Notes under the pieces: model-generated
The model's input: only the letters and a program-made list of their open reading frames with translations
Told to the model about the DNA's origin: nothing
Databases searched by the model: none
Assembly (NCBI RefSeq): GCF_920987055.1
Contig: NZ_CAKLBX010000001.1
Location: 1,846,501 to 1,910,500 of the forward strand
DNA from: Novosphingobium sp. CECT 9465
GTDB lineage: Bacteria; Pseudomonadota; Alphaproteobacteria; Sphingomonadales; Sphingomonadaceae
DNA: 64,000 nucleotides
Reading direction: 5' to 3'
Program-made: the position numbers and the translations under genes
Part shown: one piece after another, positions 56,823 to 64,000 of the stretch
Numbering within the stretch: position 1 is the stretch's first letter
How the letters are laid out: each line of letters begins with the position of its first letter

Positions 56823-57557
56823 CTAGGTAATTGCAACCGCAACCTGATTGGCGATACGGACAAGCCGCTTGGCCCATTCCATCTGGCCTTCGACGGTGCA
56901 GATCAGGTCCTGCCGCACTTCGATGCCGAGATAGGGGCGTCCATCCGCTTCGGCGTGGCGGTTCATCGTGGCGTTAAGCAGCCTGCCCGAATAGGGAAGC
57001 TGATCGCCCACGCACAGCCCTTCGGCCTGAAGCAACGGGATCGCCATACGCGCCGCGCGGTCGTCCTGATTATAGAGCACGCCGACATGCCAGGGGCGTG
57101 GCTCGTCGCTTGATGCAAGGTGCGGCGTGAAGCTGTGCAGTGACACGATCAAGGCTTGCGGGGTGGTGTCCAGCAAGCTTTCAAGCGCAGCGTGATAGGG
57201 GCGGTAAAAGCGGGCAAGACGCGCTTCGTGCCCCGCATGATCGAGCGCATTGCCTGGAATCGCGTGGCCGTCGCTGGCGATGGGAATGACCGTCGGCAGA
57301 TGTTCGTCGCGGTTGAAATCGCAGACGAGGCGGCTGACGTTGCCTTGAAACGCTGCAAAACCGGGACACTGGGCCATGATCGCGCCGATGGCAGCAACGC
57401 CGATGTCGACCGCAATGTGCTGGTCGAGCAGGTCTGGCGCGATGCTGAGGGCAATGTCACCGGGCACACGGTTCGATGCATGATCCGATACCACAAGGAT
57501 CCCGCCGAAACGCGGGGTGCCGATCAGGCGGAAGGCTTCGTTCATCGCGCCGGTCAT
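56823..57557 (-). CDS. N-formylglutamate amidohydrolase-like protein
   Basis: 244 residues of the PF05013 family. FGGILVVSDHASNRVP near the N-terminus, GVAAIGAIMAQCPGFAAFQGNVSRLVCDFNRDE, LIVSLHSFTPH and GIEVRQDLI hold the metal-binding His/Asp/Glu residues of the family. The best-known member hydrolyses N-formylglutamate in histidine breakdown, but no hut gene is near, so the substrate is open. Its ATG overlaps the ispE stop (ATGA). Longer upstream starts within ispE (57584) are possible but not needed. Confidence 0.87.
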   Translation of the reverse strand: MTGAMNEAFRLIGTPRFGGILVVSDHASNRVPGDIALSIAPDLLDQHIAVDIGVAAIGAIMAQCPGFAAFQGNVSRLVCDFNRDEHLPTVIPIASDGHAIPGNALDHAGHEARLARFYRPYHAALESLLDTTPQALIVSLHSFTPHLASSDEPRPWHVGVLYNQDDRAARMAIPLLQAEGLCVGDQLPYSGRLLNATMNRHAEADGRPYLGIEVRQDLICTVEGQMEWAKRLVRIANQVAVAIT

Positions 57558-58354
57558 CGCAACGCCCCTGCCAGCGTCCACCATTGCGGGGGCATGGCCT
57601 GCCGGGCGGCATCGCGCTGCGCAATTGTATCGAACAACGCAAAACACGTCGCGCCAGAGCCTGACATGCGTACGATCCAGGCTTCGGTCTGACGCAGCGC
57701 CGCCAGGACGTCGGCAATCTGCGGAACCAGTGAGAGCGCGGACGCTTCCAGATCGTTGCGCCCGTTCAATGTCATTTCCCGCAGGGTCCCGCCGTCGAGG
57801 GGACCGCGATCTTCCCCGTCCCAGCCCTTGAAAACCGGGCCTGTGGCAAGCGGAACGCGCGGATTCACCAAAAGCGCCGGGGACCCGGCCAGATCGTTAT
57901 CGACAGGTTCGAGATCGGTGCCCGTGCCGCGCCCGATGCAGGCCGTGCTTGCGACGCAGGCCGGGACATCCGCACCGAGCCTGATAGCCGTTTCCTGCCA
58001 GTCAGCAGGCAGGCCGAATTCACGCTCGACCATGCGGAAAATCGCGCCCGCATCGGCGGACCCTCCGCCCAGCCCTGCGGCAACGGGCAGGTTCTTTTCG
58101 AGTGTCACCGCCCAGCCTGGGCCGTGCGGCAGCCGGGACAGCGCCTGCGCGACGATATTGCCGAACGGATCGCTGAGGGCGCCCCCAAATTCGCCGGTTA
58201 CGCGCAGTTCGTCGCGCGATGCAGCGGTGGCAACAAGTTCATCGCCCGCATCGACAAAGGCAAACAGCGATTCCAGTTCATGATAGCCATCATCGCGCCG
58301 CGCCCGCACGTGCAGGGCAAGGTTGATCTTGGCATAAGCAGTTTCACGCATCAT
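57554..58354 (-). CDS. ispE: 4-diphosphocytidyl-2-C-methyl-D-erythritol kinase
   Basis: A GHMP kinase of the MEP isoprenoid pathway, which also supplies carotenoid precursors. 266 residues from ATG 58354 (ATG 58351 is next). AYAKINLALHVRARRDDGYHELESLFAFVD and the ATP-binding LPVAAGLGGGSADAGA are diagnostic; the C-terminal VRMSGSGATCFALF is the third GHMP motif. Its stop overlaps the next gene's start. Between its start and ETF-QO there is a partial copy of the palindromic repeat (58413-58430). Confidence 0.96.
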   Translation of the reverse strand: MMRETAYAKINLALHVRARRDDGYHELESLFAFVDAGDELVATAASRDELRVTGEFGGALSDPFGNIVAQALSRLPHGPGWAVTLEKNLPVAAGLGGGSADAGAIFRMVEREFGLPADWQETAIRLGADVPACVASTACIGRGTGTDLEPVDNDLAGSPALLVNPRVPLATGPVFKGWDGEDRGPLDGGTLREMTLNGRNDLEASALSLVPQIADVLAALRQTEAWIVRMSGSGATCFALFDTIAQRDAARQAMPPQWWTLAGALR

Positions 58355-58412
58355 CGGCGCCACCCTGAAACGGGCGAAGCGCCGGAGCAAGCCCCGACGC
58401 TTCGTATTTCCC

Positions 58413-58430
58413 CCTCCCCGTACCGGGGAG
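58413..58430. repeat. partial hairpin repeat, copy D
   Basis: CCTCCCCG (58413-58420), loop TAC, CGGGGAG (58424-58430). Only the first hairpin of the 46-bp repeat is present, immediately 3' of ETF-QO. It may serve as a terminator there. Confidence 0.7.
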
Positions 58431-58440
58431 CAACATTATC

Positions 58441-60090
58441 CTACATGTTCGGATAGTTGGGTCCGCCGCCGCCTTCGGGTGTGACCCATTCGATGTTCTG
58501 GGTCATGTCCTTGATGTCGCAGGTCTTGCAGTGGACGCAGTTCTGCGCGTTGATCTGCAGGCGCGGATTGCCTTCTTCCACGCCGATGTATTCATAGACA
58601 CCTGCCGGGCAATAACGCGCTTCGGGGCCAGCGTAGATCGGCAGGTTGATGCGCGTGGGAACGGTCGGGTCCTTGAGCACGAGATGACACGGCTGGTCCT
58701 CCTCGTGATTGGTATAGGAGAACGCGACGCTGGTCAGGCGATCAAAGGTGATCACGCCATCGGGCTTGGGGTAGGCGATGGGCTTGTAAAGATCGGCGCG
58801 CTGGGTGGCTTCCGCGTCCTTGTGGTGCTTCATCGGCTTCCAGATGCCGAAGCCGCCGATGGTGCGCAGCCACATGTCGGCGCCTGCCAGCACGGTGCCC
58901 AATTCGCCACCGAACTTGGCGACGAGTGGCTGGGCGTTCTGCACCTTCTTGAGTTCGGTCGCGATCCAGCTTTCGCGGACGGCAGTGTCGTATTCGACCA
59001 TGTCGTCCTTCTCACGGCCCGCAGCAATGGCGGCGACGATGGAATCCGCTGCCAGCATCCCGCTTTTCATCGCGGTGTGGCTGCCCTTGATCCGGGGCAC
59101 GTTGACGAAGCCCGCCGAGCATCCGATCAGCGCACCGCCGGGGAACGACAGGCGCGGCACCGATTGCCAGCCACCCTCGTTGATTGCGCGCGCGCCATAG
59201 GACACGCGGCGACCGCCTTCGAGAATTTCGCGGATCGCCGGGTGCTGCTTCCAGCGCTGAAATTCCTCGAACGGATAGACGTAGGGGTTGGCGTAATCGA
59301 GCGCGGTGACGAAGCCGAGCGCCACCTGGTTGTTGGACTGGTGGTAAAGGAAGCCGCCGCCCCACGAATTCGATTCCGACAGCGGCCAGCCCTGCGTGTG
59401 CAGGACGCGGCCCGGCACGTGCTTTTCGGGATCGATGTCCCACAGTTCCTTGATGCCGATACCATAGACCTGCGGTTCGCAATCACGCTCAAGGTCATAG
59501 TGCGCTTTCAGGCGCTTGGTCAGATGGCCGCGCGCACCTTCGGCAAACAGCGTGTATTTGGCGTGAAGTTCCATGCCGGGCTGGTAATCGCCCTTCTTCG
59601 AACCGTCCCTGGCCACACCCATATCGCCGGTGGCCACGCCCATGACCGCGCCGTTATCATCAAACAGCACTTCGGCAGCGGCGAAACCGGGGAAGATCTC
59701 CACGCCCAGTTCCATCGCCTGTTCCGACATCCAGCGGCACAGGTTGCCAAGGCTGCCGGTGTAATTGCCGTCGTTCGACATGAACGGAGGCATCGGCCAG
59801 TGCGGAATCGCGACCTTGCCGGTCTTGGTCAGCAGCCAGTGCCAGTTGTCAGTCACCGGCACTTCGGCCAGCGGGCAGCCCATCGTGCGCCATTCAGGCA
59901 GCAGTTCGTCCAGCGCCTTGGGATCGACTACCGCGCCCGACAGGATGTGCGCGCCGATTTCGGAGCCTTTTTCGAGGACGCACACCGACACTTCGGGATT
60001 GGCCTGTTTCAGCCTGATCGATGCGGCAAGACCTGCTGGTCCGCCGCCAACGATGACCACGTCATACGGCATCGATTCCCGTTCGCTCAT
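58441..60090 (-). CDS. electron-transfer flavoprotein-ubiquinone oxidoreductase
   Basis: Carries electrons from acyl-CoA and other dehydrogenases via ETF to ubiquinone. 549 residues from ATG 60090. FAD motif DVVIVGGGPAGLAASIRLKQ at the start; CVLEKGSEIGAHILSGAVVDP; GCSAGFVNVPRIKGSHTAMKSGMLAADSI; the C-terminal [4Fe-4S] module ARYCPAGVYEYIG and NAQNCVHCKTCDIKDMTQNIEWVTPEGGGGPNYP. Length and motifs are standard. It is divergent from the UDG-like gene. No etfAB genes are nearby. Peripheral membrane location inferred from the family. Confidence 0.97.
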   Translation of the reverse strand: MSERESMPYDVVIVGGGPAGLAASIRLKQANPEVSVCVLEKGSEIGAHILSGAVVDPKALDELLPEWRTMGCPLAEVPVTDNWHWLLTKTGKVAIPHWPMPPFMSNDGNYTGSLGNLCRWMSEQAMELGVEIFPGFAAAEVLFDDNGAVMGVATGDMGVARDGSKKGDYQPGMELHAKYTLFAEGARGHLTKRLKAHYDLERDCEPQVYGIGIKELWDIDPEKHVPGRVLHTQGWPLSESNSWGGGFLYHQSNNQVALGFVTALDYANPYVYPFEEFQRWKQHPAIREILEGGRRVSYGARAINEGGWQSVPRLSFPGGALIGCSAGFVNVPRIKGSHTAMKSGMLAADSIVAAIAAGREKDDMVEYDTAVRESWIATELKKVQNAQPLVAKFGGELGTVLAGADMWLRTIGGFGIWKPMKHHKDAEATQRADLYKPIAYPKPDGVITFDRLTSVAFSYTNHEEDQPCHLVLKDPTVPTRINLPIYAGPEARYCPAGVYEYIGVEEGNPRLQINAQNCVHCKTCDIKDMTQNIEWVTPEGGGGPNYPNM

Positions 60091-60193
60091 GCCCGCGTAC
60101 TCCCGACTATTTGCGCATCCGAATTCGCTTTCCGCCTTGAAAGAGGCCACCGTCAAGGTCAAGACCGCAAATCGGACCCGGAGGAAAGACCGC

Positions 60194-60961
60194 TTGCCAG
60201 AGATTGCCGACGCAAACCGTGCGAACTGGAGCGAAGCCCTTGTGGCAGCGCTGGACTGGTGGCGCGATGCGGGCGTGGAGGGGACGTTCGTCGACGACCC
60301 TCAGGATTGGCTGGCGCAAGGCGAACATTCTGCCGAAGCCCCGGTTCCGGCGCCGCAGAAGCCGCTGCGTGAACTGGTCGCAACACGCGATTCGCCGCAG
60401 GCACCGATCGTCAGCGATCGTTCGCGATGGCCGCAATCGCTGGATGAATTTGCATCATGGTGGCTGGCTGAAGGGCCGCTTGCGCCCGCGGGCCTCGCGC
60501 GCCTGCCACCCGCCGGGCCGGTGCAGGCCAGGCTGATGGTTCTTGTGCCGATGCCGTCAGCCGACGATGGCGCTGCCTTGTTGAGCGGCCGCGCAGGGCG
60601 TTTGCTCGATGCAATGCTCGGCTCCATGGGGCTTGCACGAGCAGAGACTTACATCGCCTCTGCCCTGCCCGCTCACGTTCCGATGCCCGATTGGGAGGCG
60701 TTGCGCGCAACCGGGCTGGGCGAGGTGCTGCTTCACCATATCCGCCTTGCGGCACCGCAAAAGTTGCTGGTCTTGGGCGCGACAGGCGTTTCAGCGCTTC
60801 TGGGACACGACCCGCCGAATTTGGCTCACGGTTTACGCACAATTAATCAAGAGACATCAGGTATAGCAGCCATATCGACGTGGGATCTTGACGCCATGTT
60901 GGCACGCCCCTCCCTGAAGGCGGGGTTCTGGGGCCGCTGGCTCGACTGGACGGGGAAATAG
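60194..60961 (+). CDS. uracil-DNA glycosylase superfamily-like protein
   Basis: 255 residues from a TTG with a GAGGAAAG ribosome site; longer frames lack support. The first part is Trp-rich and unstructured (WSEALVAALDWWRDAGVEGTF). From about residue 115 the UDG-fold pattern appears: LMVLVPMPSADD (strand and motif 1 position), GRAGRLLDAMLGSMGLARAETYIASALPAHVPMPDW, LHHIRLAAPQKLLVLGATGVSALLG. The usual catalytic motif GEAPG is replaced by MPSADD, so activity is doubtful and it may only bind DNA. Upstream of the lytic transglycosylase gene with a 5-bp gap. Confidence 0.72.
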   Translation: MPEIADANRANWSEALVAALDWWRDAGVEGTFVDDPQDWLAQGEHSAEAPVPAPQKPLRELVATRDSPQAPIVSDRSRWPQSLDEFASWWLAEGPLAPAGLARLPPAGPVQARLMVLVPMPSADDGAALLSGRAGRLLDAMLGSMGLARAETYIASALPAHVPMPDWEALRATGLGEVLLHHIRLAAPQKLLVLGATGVSALLGHDPPNLAHGLRTINQETSGIAAISTWDLDAMLARPSLKAGFWGRWLDWTGK

Positions 60962-60966
60962 TCATA

Positions 60967-62742
60967 GTGAAACTGGCTCGCGCTGCACGATGCACGCTCC
61001 TTGCGCTGGCGACGTCTGTCGCTGCGCTGGCGGCGATGCCTGCACACGCCAACAGTGCGGCTGTGGATTACTTCCGTGGCCGCGCCGACCGGACGGCAGT
61101 GCCAACCCTGCTGAGCCAGGATGACCGTTCGTACTACAAGTCGCTGTTCGGCGCGATCGAGAAGCAGGACTGGACGCAGGTTCAGGCGCTGTTTTCGCAA
61201 CGCAGCGATGGTCCGCTTCATGCCGTGGCCCGCGCGCAATACATTCTGGCGGCCACCTCGCCCAAGGCTGAACTGGCCCCGATTACCGATACGCTGAACG
61301 CCGCGCCAAACCTGCCATGGGCAGAGCAACTGGGCCGGCTGGCGCTCAAGCGCGGAGCAAGCGAACTTCCGGCATTGCCGCAAGCGCAGCGCTTCGTTTC
61401 CCTGCCAAGCGTGTCGAAGCGCATCCGTCCGCGCTCGATTGCCGATGGCACTATGCCCGAAGGCGTCTCATCCGCGATCCTTGAGCGGATCAAGATGGAC
61501 GATCCGGTCGGCGCGCGTGTGCTGCTGGATGGGGTGGATGCCACGCTTTCGGCCGAAGCCCGCGCGGAATGGCGCCAGAAGGTCGGCTGGGCGTTCTATA
61601 TCGAGAACGATGACGCCACGGCCCGCGCCATTTCGCTGACGGCTGTCGAAGGCGCAGGGCCTTGGGTGGCAGAAGCCTACTGGACGGCAGGGCTTGCAAG
61701 CTGGCGGCTGGGCGATTGCCTTTCCGCAGCCGATGCCTTTACCGCGGCGGCCACTTCGGCGCAGAACGAGGAACTGGGTTCTGCCGCGCATTATTGGGCG
61801 AGCCGCGCGTGGATGCGCTGCCGCAAGCCCGAAAAGGTATCCGCCTCGCTCCGTTCCGCTGCCCGCTTCGGCGATACGCTGTATGGAATGATGGCAACCG
61901 AGGCGCTGGGCATGCGCGAAAACCAGCCACAGGCAGCGCCGGATTTCTCGACCAGCGACTGGCAGGCCCTGCGCAACGTCTCCAATATCCGCACTGCCGT
62001 GCAGCTGGCCGAAATTGGCGAGGATGGCCTTGCCGACGAAGTGCTGCGGCATCAGGCGCGCATCGGCGATCCTGGGCAATATGCGCCGCTTTCACGCCTG
62101 GCGCGCGATCTGGGGTTGCCTTCGACGCAATTGTGGATGGCATACAATGCGCCGACAGGGGCAAGGCCGGATGAAGCCGCGCGGTTCCCCGCGCCCAAAT
62201 GGGTTCCCGCTACCGGGTGGAAGGTCGATCCAGCGCTGCTGTTTGCCCATTCGCTGCAGGAATCGAATTTCCGCACGTCCGTCACCAGTCCGGCGGGTGC
62301 GAAGGGCTTGATGCAAGTGAGGCCTGGCACCGCGCGCGACATGGCGCGGGCCGAACCACTGATGGCGGGCCGCGACAGCCAACTGGACCTGCCGGACGTG
62401 AATCTGGCGTTCGGTCAGCAATACCTTCAGCAATTGCGCAATTCCGAAGCGACGCAAGGCCTTCTGCCCAAGGTCATGGCGGCCTATAACGCCGGACCAT
62501 TGCCGATTTCGCGCTGGAACACCGAAATCCGCGGCGGCAACGATCCGCTGCTGTGGATGGAATCGATTCCCTATTGGGAAACGCGCGGTTACGTTTCCAT
62601 CGTGATGCGCAATTACTGGATGTATGAGCGGCAGGCCGGCGGACCATCGGAAAGCCGCCTCGGACTGGTGCAAGGCATGTGGCCGAAGTTTCCGGGCCTT
62701 GCCGGGGCTGAGAATGTAAGGATCGCATCGCGTGGCAATTGA
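60967..62742 (+). CDS. soluble lytic murein transglycosylase
   Basis: 591 residues from a GTG, with signal peptide MKLARAARCTLLALATSVAALAAMPAHA. A helical superhelix region (about 40-400, with repeated WRLGDCLSAADAFTAAA-like helices) precedes the SLT catalytic domain: VDPALLFAHSLQESNFRTSVTSPAGAKGLMQVRPGTARDM with catalytic Glu in QESNF, then DVNLAFGQQYLQQL and VMAAYNAGP. It cleaves peptidoglycan to anhydro-muropeptides in the periplasm. Overlaps moaB by 11 bp at its end. Slt70-type architecture and length are normal. Confidence 0.95.
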   Translation: MKLARAARCTLLALATSVAALAAMPAHANSAAVDYFRGRADRTAVPTLLSQDDRSYYKSLFGAIEKQDWTQVQALFSQRSDGPLHAVARAQYILAATSPKAELAPITDTLNAAPNLPWAEQLGRLALKRGASELPALPQAQRFVSLPSVSKRIRPRSIADGTMPEGVSSAILERIKMDDPVGARVLLDGVDATLSAEARAEWRQKVGWAFYIENDDATARAISLTAVEGAGPWVAEAYWTAGLASWRLGDCLSAADAFTAAATSAQNEELGSAAHYWASRAWMRCRKPEKVSASLRSAARFGDTLYGMMATEALGMRENQPQAAPDFSTSDWQALRNVSNIRTAVQLAEIGEDGLADEVLRHQARIGDPGQYAPLSRLARDLGLPSTQLWMAYNAPTGARPDEAARFPAPKWVPATGWKVDPALLFAHSLQESNFRTSVTSPAGAKGLMQVRPGTARDMARAEPLMAGRDSQLDLPDVNLAFGQQYLQQLRNSEATQGLLPKVMAAYNAGPLPISRWNTEIRGGNDPLLWMESIPYWETRGYVSIVMRNYWMYERQAGGPSESRLGLVQGMWPKFPGLAGAENVRIASRGN

Positions 62743-63259
62743 CACTTCGCGGACCTTCAAGCCGATCAACATTGCCTTGCTGACCGTTTCGGATACGCGC
62801 GGCCCCGAAGACGACACATCCGGCGATATATTGGCCGAACGGGTCAAGGCGGCAGGCCACAAACTGGCGGCGCGCGGGCTGGAAAAGGATGATGCCGACC
62901 GCATCGCCAGCCGGCTCAACAACTGGATCGATGATCGCACGGTGGATGCGGTCATCATTACCGGCGGCACCGGACTGACCGGGCGCGACGTGACCCCAGA
63001 AGCGCTGGACCGCGTGAAGACGCGAGACATTCCAGGCTTTGGCGAACTGTTCCGCTGGCTCAGCTTCAAGACCATCGGCACCAGCACGATCCAGTCACGC
63101 GCCTGCGCGGTCGTGGCGCGCGGAACGTATATTTTTGCCCTGCCCGGATCAAACGGAGCGGTAAAGGATGGCTGGGACGGTATCCTTGCCGAACAGCTCG
63201 ACAGCCGCAACCGGCCCTGCAATTTCGTTGAACTGATGCCGAGGCTGCTGGAACAATAG
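62732..63259 (+). CDS. moaB: MoaB/Mog-family molybdenum cofactor protein
   Basis: 175 residues from a GTG within the end of the transglycosylase gene. FKPINIALLTVSDTRGPEDDTSGDILAERVKAAGH, VDAVIITGGTGLTGRDVTPEAL and FALPGSNGAVKDGWDGIL are the MoCF-domain motifs of molybdopterin adenylyltransferase-type proteins. It would adenylylate or bind molybdopterin. Whether this copy has MogA-like activity or the E. coli MoaB-type minor role is not decidable. It is relevant to the molybdopterin oxidoreductase at 30935-31684, but far from it. Confidence 0.93.
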   Translation: MAIDTSRTFKPINIALLTVSDTRGPEDDTSGDILAERVKAAGHKLAARGLEKDDADRIASRLNNWIDDRTVDAVIITGGTGLTGRDVTPEALDRVKTRDIPGFGELFRWLSFKTIGTSTIQSRACAVVARGTYIFALPGSNGAVKDGWDGILAEQLDSRNRPCNFVELMPRLLEQ

Positions 63260-63306
63260 CTTTCTGGCGCTTGCCTTTTTGTTCTGTTTATGTTCCAATC
63301 CCTGCC

Positions 63307-64000
63307 ATGACGATCCATGGCAGAGGCGCGCAATCGGCAAATGTGCCCACCCGCTTCGGCCTTGCCACGCGCGAAGCCGATGGCGACTGGCTGGATGCCT
63401 GCGAAGATATCGACGGTCCCGGCCCGAAGCTACGGACATCGGTAACGCAGGAGCATCCCCGCTCCATCTTGACCTTCAACCGATCGCCCGACATTCCGTT
63501 TGACCGCTCGGTCAACGCCTATCGCGGGTGCGAGCATGGCTGCATCTATTGCTATGCCCGGCCCAGCCATGCCTATCACGATCTGTCACCGGGGCTGGAT
63601 TTCGAAACGAAGCTGTTTGCAAAGCCCGATGCCGCAAAATTGCTGCGCGAGGCGCTCGCCAAGCCAGCCTATACGCCCGCGCCCATCGCGATGGGAACGA
63701 ATACCGATCCTTATCAGCCGATAGAGGCACGCTATCGCATCACACGATCGGTGCTCGAACTGTGCCTTGAACTGCGGCATCCAGTAACGATCACTACCAA
63801 ATCGGCGCGCGTACTGGATGATCTCGATCTTCTGGTAGAGCTTGCGCGGCACAATCTGACGGCCGTCGGCGTCTCGGTTACAAGTCTCGATCCGCGCCTG
63901 TCTGGTGTGCTGGAGCCGCGGGCATCCGCGCCTGCCAAGCGTCTGGAGGCGCTGGGACGTCTGGTCACCGCAGGTGTAACAGCCCATGTTTCGATCGCAC
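63307..64000 (+). CDS. PA0069-family radical SAM protein, N-terminal part
   Basis: The gene begins at the ATG at 63307 and runs off the window; about 231 residues are visible. MTIHGRGAQSANVPTRFGL, then FNRSPDIPFDRSVNAYRGCEHGCIYCYARPSHAY with the radical-SAM cysteines C-x3-C-x2-C, followed by FETKLFAKPDAAKLLREAL, MGTNTDPYQPIE and VTITTKSARVLDDLDLL. This is the PA0069/SplB-related family of uncharacterised radical SAM proteins. Substrate unknown. The start codon follows a short gap after moaB and may share its transcript. Confidence 0.9.
   Translation, partial: MTIHGRGAQSANVPTRFGLATREADGDWLDACEDIDGPGPKLRTSVTQEHPRSILTFNRSPDIPFDRSVNAYRGCEHGCIYCYARPSHAYHDLSPGLDFETKLFAKPDAAKLLREALAKPAYTPAPIAMGTNTDPYQPIEARYRITRSVLELCLELRHPVTITTKSARVLDDLDLLVELARHNLTAVGVSVTSLDPRLSGVLEPRASAPAKRLEALGRLVTAGVTAHVSIA

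Noticed and set aside
58531..60372. 613-codon frame antisense to ETF-QO
   Set aside because: Its length follows from the composition; ETF-QO is intact on the other strand.

Overview
The window looks like a chromosomal segment of an alphaproteobacterium of the Sphingomonadaceae, most like Novosphingobium or a close relative. The reasons are a GC-rich sequence with GC-ending codons, a CcrM-type GANTC methyltransferase, a three-part NAD(P) transhydrogenase, HemA-type (C4) 5-aminolevulinate synthase, a crtY-crtI-crtB carotenoid cluster, a carboxyspermidine-type polyamine route, and palindromic intergenic repeats that I associate with sphingomonads. The genus is an inference; no rRNA, tRNA, CRISPR array or prophage was recognised.

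Layout. 1-2.2 kb: transhydrogenase operon (minus strand) led by a 40-residue aa3 oxidase subunit IV-like gene. A DUF559 nuclease gene, flanked by inverted double-hairpin repeats, interrupts the operon. 2.3-11.3 kb: an NtrC-like regulator with an altered GAFTGA loop, a frameshifted SDR, folP, ccrM behind a dense cluster of nine GANTC sites, rnhB and a sugar dehydrogenase sharing a CATG start, and a lipidated subtilisin-like autotransporter. 11.3-18.9 kb: a HAD phosphatase and dapD, then a run of small, mostly unassigned secreted, membrane and cytosolic proteins with a cold-shock gene. 18.9-25.7 kb: repeat-rich DNA, thiC under a TPP riboswitch, and a TonB receptor/PepSY pair. 25.7-31.7 kb: crtY-crtI-LOG-crtB, then a cytochrome b/molybdopterin oxidoreductase pair. 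31.7-46.7 kb: gor, pgi, lepB-rnc-era, a membrane glycosyltransferase, topA-dprA-plsY (dprA frameshifted), murI, a metallo-hydrolase and hemA. 46.7-51.3 kb: spermidine synthesis (decarboxylase, carboxynorspermidine decarboxylase, carboxynorspermidine synthase) with an atypical small ORF in the middle. 51.3-64 kb: MAPEG protein, RNA methyltransferase-nnr-lipoprotein-ilvD, ispE with a formylglutamate amidohydrolase-like gene, ETF-QO, then UDG-like, lytic transglycosylase, moaB and a truncated radical SAM gene.

Most of the window is core metabolism. The least ordinary signals are: (1) the DUF559 gene whose own ends are built from inverted copies of a 46-bp double hairpin, with a 45-bp frame-preserving copy of that hairpin inside thiC and a half copy near ispE; (2) the GANTC array with a perfect 12-bp inverted repeat in front of ccrM; (3) a second family of paired palindromes bounded by CGTCA/TGACG; (4) two single-base frameshifts (SDR, dprA); and (5) odd genes embedded in tight operons (LOG in crt, a low-GC ORF in the polyamine operon). 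All homology calls are from reading the translated sequence; no database search was run.
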